Assembly: GCA_025350885.1 (NCBI GenBank)
Contig: JANXXA010000174.1
Coordinates: 1-5,951 of the forward strand
Direction of reading: 5' to 3'
Source of the DNA: Phenylobacterium sp.
Lineage (GTDB): Bacteria; Pseudomonadota; Alphaproteobacteria; Caulobacterales; Caulobacteraceae
DNA: 5,951 nt
In this document: piece by piece, positions 1-5,049 of the stretch
How positions within the stretch are numbered: the first letter of the stretch is position 1
How the letters are laid out: every line of letters starts with the position of its first letter
Position numbers and translations under genes: made by a program
Notes under the pieces: generated by a model
Database searches by the model: none
Told to the model about the DNA's origin: nothing
The model's input: the letters and a program-made list of their open reading frames with translations, nothing else

Positions 1-587
1 GCCCAGGCCGCCGCCGCCCGCTGATGGCTCATGGCGGCGTATTCGTCGCTGGCCTCGCGGCTGATCTGATAGTCGCGCGCCAGGTTATCGGCGGTCTCGA
101 TCATGCCGCTGATCACGCCGAACCGCTCGGCCGGCTGGCTCATCACCCGGCCGCGCGCCAGGCGGTCGTGCATCGTCACCGAGCCCATGCGCGCGCCCTT
201 GCGCATGTCGGTGGTGTAGTATTCGGCGTTGCTCATGCTCTCGACGCCGCCGGCGATGACCACGTCGGCCACGCCGGTCTGGACCATCATCGCCGCGTCG
301 ATCACCGCTTGCAGGCCGGAGCCGCAGCGCCGGTCGAGCTGGTAGCCGGGAACCTCGATCGGCAGGCCCGCGGCCAGCGCCGAATAGCGCGCGATGCAGG
401 GCGCCTCGCCCGAGGCGTAGCCCTGGGCGAAGATCACGTCGTCGATCCGGTGCGGATCGATGCCGGTGCGTTCCACCAACGCCTTCAGCACCACGGCCCC
501 CAGCTCGCCGGCCGTCAGGTCCGACAGGGCGCCCATATATTTGCCGACGGCGGTGCGAATGGGCGAGACGATAGCGGCGCGTTTCAT
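1..587 (-). CDS. Thiolase family protein (acetyl-CoA acetyltransferase), 3' end cut by window edge
   Basis: Thiolases condense two acyl-CoA molecules or cleave 3-ketoacyl-CoA with CoA, in the cytoplasm, in fatty-acid or ketone-body breakdown or in polyhydroxyalkanoate precursor supply. The visible 195 residues are the N-terminal half of a family usually near 390-400 residues. The protein opens MKRAAIVSPIRTAVGKYMGAL, bar its last residue a typical thiolase start. The acyl-accepting nucleophile is Cys88 in the motif DRRCGSGLQAVIDAA. It is followed by the conserved VIAGGVESMSN (about residues 114-124), and by SDEYAAMSHQRAAAAW just before the edge. The His and second Cys active-site motifs would lie outside the window. 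The ATG at 587 fits the family N-terminus and has AAGGA about 12 bases upstream. The gene lies 108 bases downstream of the DUF1444-like gene on the same strand and probably has its own promoter. Degradative and biosynthetic thiolases cannot be separated from this half. Confidence 0.93.
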   Translation of the reverse strand, partial: MKRAAIVSPIRTAVGKYMGALSDLTAGELGAVVLKALVERTGIDPHRIDDVIFAQGYASGEAPCIARYSALAAGLPIEVPGYQLDRRCGSGLQAVIDAAMMVQTGVADVVIAGGVESMSNAEYYTTDMRKGARMGSVTMHDRLARGRVMSQPAERFGVISGMIETADNLARDYQISREASDEYAAMSHQRAAAAW

Positions 588-596
588 GGGGTTGCG

Positions 597-611
597 TGAT
601 CCTTCAGATCA
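597..611. promoter_or_regulatory. Inverted repeat TGATC-N5-GATCA in the thiolase leader
   Basis: TGATC (597-601) and GATCA (607-611) form perfect 5-base arms around a 5-base spacer. The site starts 10 bases upstream of the thiolase ATG and lies downstream of the candidate promoter. The ribosome-binding sequence AAGGA is partly in the spacer and partly in one arm. The site could therefore be an operator, or a small hairpin that limits access to the ribosome-binding site. Arms this short can occur by chance. Confidence 0.25.
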
Positions 612-633
612 TGGCGGACGGAGAAGCCGAACC

Positions 634-662
634 TATAGCGCGCCGGCCGCGATGGCGTCCAA
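634..662 (-). promoter_or_regulatory. Candidate promoter for the thiolase gene
   Basis: On the minus strand TTGGAC (657-662) is followed after exactly 17 bases by GCTATA (634-639). The -10 element matches the GCTANA core described for Caulobacter housekeeping promoters, and the -35 element keeps the TTG and the final AC. Transcription would begin near 627, leaving a leader of about 40 bases before the ATG at 587. The site lies in a non-coding gap, which supports it. The call rests on sequence match and position alone. Confidence 0.4.
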
Positions 663-695
663 GCCAGATCATCGGCTCTGCGTGCTGGAGAGCCT

Positions 696-1487
696 CTATT
701 CGAAATCTTCCCAGGCCCCGTTCCGCCGCAGCAGAAGTCGGTCGCAAAGAAAGTTGGAGTTGTCCCGTCTCGCTACGAGATTCCGCAGGGCGTGGACCAG
801 TTCGGGCTGATCGGCGGGGACGACGACCAACTCATCCCGTTCCACCGGCGCGACGACGAGGTTGCCCAGCGAAGCCAAGTGCGGATGCTCCCAAAACGCA
901 TCCACGGTCAGCAAGCTCGACGCGAGCCCTATATCCGTCTTGATCCCCATCAGAACGCCCGTCCGGGCCTTTGGCGGGGTCATGTTTACGCGCGTGAGCA
1001 AATTGGCTTCGGCGCGCGCCCAGATCTCAGCGTCACTCAGCCCGAGATCGTCGCGCAACTCGCTCGCCATTAAAAATTCGTAACTCTCAGGCTTGTCGAC
1101 AGCCACGACCGCAATCAGCCCTGCCGGTAGCGACCGAGCCAACCCCCTGTCCGTTTCGCCTTCGGAGCCGGCCAGAAAGCTGTGTGGTCGGACCAGCACC
1201 ATCAACTGATCCGGCGTGGCCTTTCCTGGTTCGTGAAGAACGAGGTCGGCGACCTGACCAATGACGAGTTCTCGCTCACGCGGCGTCTCGCGGTAGTAGG
1301 CATAGGCCCGCCCGAGCGCCGTCTCGCCACCGCTTGGGCCGTTGAGGTCGCTGTCCCCGAGGCGCTCGAGGTCGGCGCCCGGCTGCCGGCGTAGAACCTC
1401 CTCGATCACCCGTTCCCGGAATTGTGCGATCGTGAGCGGCGGCTTGCGCGCCAATCCCAATCGCTGCAACAGCGAACCCTTCCCCAT
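696..1487 (-). CDS. DUF1444/YtpQ-like protein of unknown function
   Basis: This 263-residue protein has no known catalytic role. It has no signal peptide or membrane segment, so it is probably cytoplasmic. Several blocks match what I recall of the DUF1444 (YtpQ) family. One is an N-terminal helix with FRERVIEEVLRR (residues 23-34). A central strand LIAVVAVD (124-131) is followed by SYEFLMASELRDDLGLSDAEIWARAEANLL (135-164, given as adjoining parts), the position where the family has its 'glseeel..A..NL' motif. A C-terminal SLLTVDAFWEHP (191-202) is followed by NLVVAPVERDELVVVP (209-224). The ATG at 1487 is supported by GAGGG six bases upstream. Its DNA is near 55-63% GC in sampled 60-base lines, against about 70-80% in neighbouring genes, and codon choice is less biased. 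It is divergent from the thioesterase gene, and the two starts are at most 58 bases apart. The family call is by motif only. Confidence 0.8.
   Translation of the reverse strand: MGKGSLLQRLGLARKPPLTIAQFRERVIEEVLRRQPGADLERLGDSDLNGPSGGETALGRAYAYYRETPRERELVIGQVADLVLHEPGKATPDQLMVLVRPHSFLAGSEGETDRGLARSLPAGLIAVVAVDKPESYEFLMASELRDDLGLSDAEIWARAEANLLTRVNMTPPKARTGVLMGIKTDIGLASSLLTVDAFWEHPHLASLGNLVVAPVERDELVVVPADQPELVHALRNLVARRDNSNFLCDRLLLRRNGAWEDFE
1444..1470 (+). promoter_or_regulatory. Candidate promoter for the thioesterase cluster, inside the divergent gene
   Basis: TTGCGCG (1444-1450), a 12-base spacer and GCTGCAAC (1463-1470) resemble the Caulobacter housekeeping pattern TTGACGS-N10-14-GCTANAWC. 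The -10 matches seven of eight positions and the -35 only four of seven. The site lies within the first codons of the oppositely oriented DUF1444-like gene. Divergent transcription would then overlap by several tens of bases. Transcription would start near 1477, either nearly leaderless for an ATG at 1486 or with a leader of about 70 bases for the ATG at 1546. Confidence 0.27.
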
Positions 1488-1493
1488 GACACG

Positions 1494-1498
1494 CCCTC
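1494..1498 (-). promoter_or_regulatory. Ribosome-binding site of the DUF1444-like gene
   Basis: GAGGG on the minus strand lies six bases before the ATG at 1487. This fixes that start over other in-frame candidates. Confidence 0.6.
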
Positions 1499-1515
1499 AT
1501 GCTTTGAGAGGTCCA

Positions 1516-1544
1516 CCCATAGACCAGCCAGAACAGATTGTGAA
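1516..1544 (-). promoter_or_regulatory. Candidate promoter for the DUF1444-like gene
   Basis: On the minus strand TTCACA (1539-1544), five of six matches to TTGACA, is followed after 17 bases by TATGGG (1516-1521), which keeps the TAT of a -10 element. The start of transcription would be near 1508, giving a leader of about 20 bases that includes the GAGGG ribosome-binding site. The -10 match is poor, so this is a positional suggestion. Confidence 0.27.
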
Positions 1545-1545
1545 C

Positions 1546-2025
1546 ATGGACGGCGGCGAAATCGAGACCGAGAGCAACTACGCCTCAAAGCTCCAGGTGG
1601 TCACCGAGGGCGAGTGGGCGGGGTGGTCGTTCTATCCCGGCGGCGACCCGTTCGAGGATCTGGCCGGGCCGTTCTATTGCCGCGTCGACGACGACGGCCG
1701 GCGCGTCTGTGCGTTCCGCGCCGAGGCCAAGCACATGAACGGCGGCCAGTTCATGCACGGCGGCTGCGTCATGACCTTCGCTGATTTCTGCCTGTTCTGG
1801 ATCGCCCGCGACGCCCTGGGAACCGGCCCCAGCGTCACCGCCACCTTCAACGGCGAGTTCGTCGGCAGCTGCGGCGTGGGCGACCTCGTCGAATGCACTG
1901 GCGAGGTGGTGAAGGCCGGCCGCAGCATGATCTTCGTGCGCGGAATTATCTCAAACGCCTCGGCCGGCGGCGAGCCGATGATGAGTTTCTCATCGGTGCT
2001 GAAGAAAACCCGACCGCGTTCCTAG
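1546..2025 (+). CDS. PaaI-type hotdog-fold acyl-CoA thioesterase
   Basis: Members hydrolyse acyl-CoA or aryl-CoA thioesters in the cytoplasm, often to release trapped CoA from degradative pathways. The 159-residue length fits a single hotdog domain. The core motif is HMNGGQFMHGGCVMTFAD (residues 63-80). It matches the PaaI pattern 'hlN..G..HGG...tlaD', with His71-Gly72-Gly73 and the candidate catalytic acid Asp80. The second half, VTATFNGEF (97-105) and GDLVECTGEVVKAGRSMIFV (112-131), is the usual central strand and closing sheet. The start is uncertain. The ATG at 1546 gives a family-like length, but no good ribosome-binding site precedes it. GTG at 1540 and ATG at 1486 are in frame upstream, and the last would add 20 residues and abut the divergent gene. 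It is the first gene of the plus-strand cluster. The substrate cannot be told from the sequence. Confidence 0.85.
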   Translation: MDGGEIETESNYASKLQVVTEGEWAGWSFYPGGDPFEDLAGPFYCRVDDDGRRVCAFRAEAKHMNGGQFMHGGCVMTFADFCLFWIARDALGTGPSVTATFNGEFVGSCGVGDLVECTGEVVKAGRSMIFVRGIISNASAGGEPMMSFSSVLKKTRPRS

Positions 2026-2070
2026 ATTTCAAGACTGGACAGCGCCGCGCGCGTCGTTCCCCATGGGCGC

Positions 2071-2076
2071 GAGGAG
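2071..2076 (+). promoter_or_regulatory. Ribosome-binding site of the GFA-like gene
   Basis: GAGGAG sits six bases before the ATG at 2083. It is the best ribosome-binding sequence in the plus-strand cluster and fixes that start. Confidence 0.7.
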
Positions 2077-2082
2077 ACGCCG

Positions 2083-2442
2083 ATGATCGAGGCCGCCTGC
2101 CACTGCGGGGCCGTGCGCCTGACCGCGCCCACGGCGCCGGACACCGTGACGGAATGCAACTGCTCTATCTGCCGCCGGCTGGGCGCGCGGTGGGCCTACT
2201 ATTCGCCGGCCGACGTCGGCCTGCCGAAGCCCGGCTCGACGCAGCCCTACGTCTGGGGCGACCGGATGCTGGCGTTCCATCGCTGCCGCGCCTGCGGGGT
2301 CACCACCCACTGGCAGAGCCTGGACGGGACGCAGGAGCGCATGGCGATCAACGCGCGGAGCATCGAGGGTCTGGACTGGACCGGCATCAGCGTCCGCCAG
2401 TTCGACGGCGCCGACACGTGGAAATACCTGGACGAGGCGTGA
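2083..2442 (+). CDS. GFA/CENP-V-fold zinc protein
   Basis: The fold is named for glutathione-dependent formaldehyde-activating enzyme (Gfa), which was proposed to speed formation of S-hydroxymethylglutathione. Most small members have no proven reaction. In 119 residues the full cysteine set is present: Cys6 and Cys8 in ACHCGAVRL, Cys25, Cys27 and Cys30 in ECNCSICRRLG, and Cys68 and Cys71 in HRCRACGVTTHW. In Gfa, cysteines in this arrangement hold a structural zinc (first and last pairs) and a second zinc (middle group), so both sites appear intact. The protein is shorter than the roughly 190-residue Gfa, typical of the generic family, and has no export signal. It starts 57 bases after the thioesterase stop and ends 22 bases before the flavin oxidoreductase start, so co-transcription is likely. 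Formaldehyde handling is possible but not shown. Confidence 0.9.
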   Translation: MIEAACHCGAVRLTAPTAPDTVTECNCSICRRLGARWAYYSPADVGLPKPGSTQPYVWGDRMLAFHRCRACGVTTHWQSLDGTQERMAINARSIEGLDWTGISVRQFDGADTWKYLDEA

Positions 2443-2464
2443 GCGCGCTCCCACATCGGCGGCC

Positions 2465-3472
2465 ATGATCCTCTCCGCGCTCGATCTCTCCCCGGTCACC
2501 GGCGACGCGACACAGGCGCAGGCCGTGCGCGACACCATCGAGCTGGCGCGCGCCGCGGAGCGGATGGGCTATCACCGCCTGTGGCTGGCCGAGCATCACA
2601 ACATTCCGGGTCTGGGCTCGCCCGCCCCGGAGATCCTGATCGCCGCCCTGACCCAGGCCACCTCGACGATCCGGCTGGGCTCGGGCGGCGTGATGCTGGT
2701 GAACTACTCGCCGCTGAAGGTGGCCGAGGTGTTCATGGAGCTGGAGGCGCTGGCCCCCGGCCGCATCGACCTGGGTCTCGGCCGCGCCCTGGGGACCGAC
2801 GCGCGGACCGGCGGCGCCCTGCGCTCGGTGGGCTCCGACGCCTTCCCACAGTACTTCAGCCTGCTGACCAGCTGGCTGCTGGACGCCGCCGGCAAGGCCC
2901 CGATCGGCGATGAGCATCCGCTGCACGACATCCATGCCAACCCGTCGGGCCCCTCACACCCGGACGTCTTCGTGCTCTGCACCTCGGAGGAAAGCGCCAC
3001 CTTCGCCGGCGCGATGGGGGTCGGCATGGTGTTCGCCGAGTTCATCGCCCGGACCGACGGCGGCCCGGCGGTGGCGGCCTACCGCAAGGCGTTCCGGCCC
3101 TCGGCGTTCCGCCTCGAACCGTGGGCCGGACTGGCGCTGATCGCCTATGCCGCCCCGACCGCCGAGCAGGCCTGGCGGGAAGACGCGATGCGCCGGGCGG
3201 GCAATGTCGCCATGCTCACCGGCCAGCGGCGGCGGTTCCGCGACCTGGCCAGCGCCGAGAGCTTCCTGGCCGAGCATGCCGGCACGCCGGTCCGCGCGAT
3301 GGTGGAAAGCCGCTCGATCGCCACCGACGCCGCCGGCGTCCACGCCCGGCTGGCCGGGAAGGCCCGAGAGGCGGAGGCCGAAGAGGTGTTCGTCCTGGCC
3401 ACCGGCCCGTCGCTGGAGGCCCGCATCCGCTCCCTGGAACTGATCGCCGAAGCCCACGGACACGCCGAATGA
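2465..3472 (+). CDS. LLM-class (luciferase-like) flavin-dependent oxidoreductase, MsnO8-like group
   Basis: LLM enzymes use reduced FMN (or F420 in some groups) and commonly oxygen to oxidise organic substrates in the cytoplasm. This 335-residue protein has the length and layout of a single TIM-barrel luciferase-like domain. MILSALDLSPV opens strand 1. AERMGYHRLWLAEHHN (residues 31-46) carries the family's His-His pair (44-45). IRLGSGGVML (69-78) and APGRIDLGLGRALGTD (97-112) are the flavin-site strands and loop, with Ala108-Leu109-Gly110 where relatives mostly have APG. The C-terminal part shows the LCTSEESA strand (171-178), where relatives have an 'LGSS..SA' type motif. The opening DLSPV and the AEHHN motif point to the MsnO8-like group, whose natural substrates are mostly unknown. 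The ATG at 2465 fits the family N-terminus though its ribosome-binding site is weak. The stop overlaps the next gene in ATGA. Confidence 0.93.
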   Translation: MILSALDLSPVTGDATQAQAVRDTIELARAAERMGYHRLWLAEHHNIPGLGSPAPEILIAALTQATSTIRLGSGGVMLVNYSPLKVAEVFMELEALAPGRIDLGLGRALGTDARTGGALRSVGSDAFPQYFSLLTSWLLDAAGKAPIGDEHPLHDIHANPSGPSHPDVFVLCTSEESATFAGAMGVGMVFAEFIARTDGGPAVAAYRKAFRPSAFRLEPWAGLALIAYAAPTAEQAWREDAMRRAGNVAMLTGQRRRFRDLASAESFLAEHAGTPVRAMVESRSIATDAAGVHARLAGKAREAEAEEVFVLATGPSLEARIRSLELIAEAHGHAE

Positions 3473-4365
3473 AGCTTGCTTGCCTGCTCTGCGCCGTTGC
3501 GCTTGCCTGGCCCACGACGTCGCTGGCCAAGCCGCTCTTCCAACCTTGGATCGACGGGACTGGGGCCGCAGAACCGCAGATGCAGGTCCAGCGCTTCGAC
3601 GCCGACACGTTCGTTATCCGCCAGTCGGTGAAGACCAACTTCGAGGCGCCGTTCCTCTACCTGCTGTTCGGTAAGGACCGCGCCCTGCTGCTCGACACCG
3701 GCGCTGGCGGGCTGAAGATCAGGCCCACGATCGACGGGGTGATTGACGGCTGGCTGAGGGCGCGCCACCGGAGCTCGATCCCGCTGGTGGTCGCCCACAG
3801 CCACGGCCACGGCGACCACCGCATGGGCGACGCCGAATTCAAGGACCGGCCGGACACCACCCTGGTGGGTCTGACGCCGCCAGACGTGGCGGGCTTCTTC
3901 AAAATCGCTGACTGGCCGGATGAGATCGTGGCTTTCGACCTGGGCGGACGCGTGCTGGATATCATCCCCACGCCCGGCCACCAGCCGGCGCACATCATGG
4001 TTTTTGATCGCAGGACCCGGCTGCTGCTCTCCGGCGACAGCCTCTATCCGGGGCGGCTTTATGTGCCAGACGGCCAGATGGCGACCTTCCGCGAGAGCAT
4101 CGACCGTGTCGTGGCCTTCACGAGGGGCAAGCGGATCAGCCACCTCCTTGGGGCCCACATCGAGATGGCGGCTGTCCCGAGAAAGGACTTCCCTGACGCC
4201 GCGCCCACGCATCCGAACGAGCGGGCGCTGGAGCTGCCCTATGCCGACCTCACCGAGCTGCAGGCCGCCGTCCACGCCGAGGGCGATCCGCCACAGCGCG
4301 ACGCCCATCCCGACTTCATCGTCTTCCCGCTCCCGCCGCGGCCGCCAGTAAAGCCCGCAGGGTAA
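3469..4365 (+). CDS. Exported metallo-beta-lactamase-fold hydrolase
   Basis: Enzymes of this fold use one or two bound metal ions, usually zinc, to hydrolyse esters, amides, lactones, thioesters or phosphodiesters. The 298-residue protein begins with a likely Sec signal, MKLACLLCAVALAWPTTSLA, with cleavage after Ala20, so it should act in the periplasm. All metal ligands are visible: His112, His114, Asp116 and His117 in HSHGHGDH (residues 110-117), His171 in PTPGHQPAH, Asp190 in LLLSGDSLYPG, and His230 in LLGAHIE. An extra His110 precedes the motif. The tail is proline-rich (FPLPPRPPVKP, about 286-296). The ATG at 3469 is chosen because it gives the signal peptide and overlaps the flavin oxidoreductase stop by 4 bases (ATGA), implying coupled translation. 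No carbapenemase-specific feature is seen, so an antibiotic-resistance role should not be assumed. The substrate is unknown. Confidence 0.9.
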   Translation: MKLACLLCAVALAWPTTSLAKPLFQPWIDGTGAAEPQMQVQRFDADTFVIRQSVKTNFEAPFLYLLFGKDRALLLDTGAGGLKIRPTIDGVIDGWLRARHRSSIPLVVAHSHGHGDHRMGDAEFKDRPDTTLVGLTPPDVAGFFKIADWPDEIVAFDLGGRVLDIIPTPGHQPAHIMVFDRRTRLLLSGDSLYPGRLYVPDGQMATFRESIDRVVAFTRGKRISHLLGAHIEMAAVPRKDFPDAAPTHPNERALELPYADLTELQAAVHAEGDPPQRDAHPDFIVFPLPPRPPVKPAG

Positions 4366-4401
4366 CTCCGGTCCATATTGTCTCCGCGAGTGCGCCTCCG
4401 G

Positions 4402-5049
4402 CTAGCCAGCGATAGGCGTCCCTGACGATGGGCGCATCCCCGCTCTGGCGGCGGGGCGTTCGCGCATGGCCTGGGCCCAACGCGCGACATGGGTCAGGCC
4501 CGGCGGCGTCTGAAGTTTGATCATCCGGCCGAAGTCGAGGCCGATGAAGCCGATGATATCAGCAATGGTCAATCGATCGGCGGCCAGCCACTCGTGGCCG
4601 GCCAGCTGTCGGTCCAGCACCGTCAGACCCAGCAAGCCGGCGGCGAGACTGCGTTCACCCAGGGCCGGATCCTGAGCCTCGAGGGCGGCCATCGCCGGGT
4701 GGGTGTGGCGCACCCCGGTCATCAGCGGGTGGGCGACCATCAGCTCGGCGCGGCGCGTCCACATCTCGATGATCGCCGTCTCTTCAGGCGTCCGGCCGAA
4801 CAGGTTCGGCTGCGGATACCGGCTCTCCAGGTATCGGCAGATGGCCAGCGATTCGCCGATGCAGACCCCGTTGTCGAGTTCCAGCACCGGCGCGAGCGGC
4901 AGGCCGGTCTTGGCCACATAGTCCGGCTGGCGCTGGTCGCCGTTCATCAGGCTCATCGTCACCACCTCGATGTCCTCGATGCCCTTCTCGGCCATGAACC
5001 AGCGGACCCGGCGTGGGTTGGGCGCCAGCGGCGTATCGTAGAGCTTCAT
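4402..5049 (-). CDS. Glutathione S-transferase family protein
   Basis: GSTs add glutathione to electrophiles or act as glutathione-dependent reductases or isomerases in the cytoplasm. This 215-residue protein has the usual two domains. The N-terminal thioredoxin-like domain starts MKLYDTPLAPNPRRVRWFMA. It contains the cis-proline Pro54 in LAPVLELDNG and the glutathione-binding Glu66-Ser67 in GESLAICRYLE. The C-terminal helical domain contains LTIADIIGF (residues 160-168), the N-capping box and hydrophobic staple. At the usual catalytic position near residue 9, where many relatives have Ser, Cys or Tyr, this protein has Ala9, with Asn11 two residues on. The start at 5049 overlaps the transporter stop as ATGA and has AAAGG six bases upstream. 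It ends 36 bases from the convergent hydrolase gene. The family call is firm; class and substrate are not. Confidence 0.92.
   Translation of the reverse strand: MKLYDTPLAPNPRRVRWFMAEKGIEDIEVVTMSLMNGDQRQPDYVAKTGLPLAPVLELDNGVCIGESLAICRYLESRYPQPNLFGRTPEETAIIEMWTRRAELMVAHPLMTGVRHTHPAMAALEAQDPALGERSLAAGLLGLTVLDRQLAGHEWLAADRLTIADIIGFIGLDFGRMIKLQTPPGLTHVARWAQAMRERPAARAGMRPSSGTPIAG

Noticed and set aside
24..599. A 191-codon plus-strand frame opposite the thiolase
   Set aside because: The translation is a His-, Ala- and Arg-rich string without domains, and the opposite strand encodes a clear thiolase.
2441..2450. Perfect 10-base palindrome GAGCGCGCTC at the stop codon of the GFA-like gene
   Set aside because: Short GC-rich palindromes are frequent in DNA of this composition. 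There is no second copy or spacing pattern that would suggest an operator or terminator.
3121..3468. Upstream in-frame extension of the hydrolase by 116 codons
   Set aside because: The extension lies wholly inside the flavin oxidoreductase gene in another frame, has Arg/Gly-rich low-complexity sequence, and would bury the signal peptide that begins at 3469.
3145..4308. A 387-codon open frame on the minus strand opposite the flavin oxidoreductase and hydrolase genes
   Set aside because: It spans two well-supported plus-strand genes with intact family motifs. Its translation is rich in Arg, Gly and Ala with no recognisable domain. Long antisense frames are expected in GC-rich DNA.
3469..4365. 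Beta-lactamase resistance gene
   Set aside because: The HxHxDH fold motif is shared by many hydrolases. Nothing specific to class B beta-lactamases was seen, and the neighbours do not suggest a resistance locus.
4438..4456. Hairpin CCCCGC-N7-GCGGGG as a terminator for the hydrolase transcript
   Set aside because: It lies inside the GST coding sequence and is not followed by a T-run, so it is more likely a by-product of GC-rich codons.
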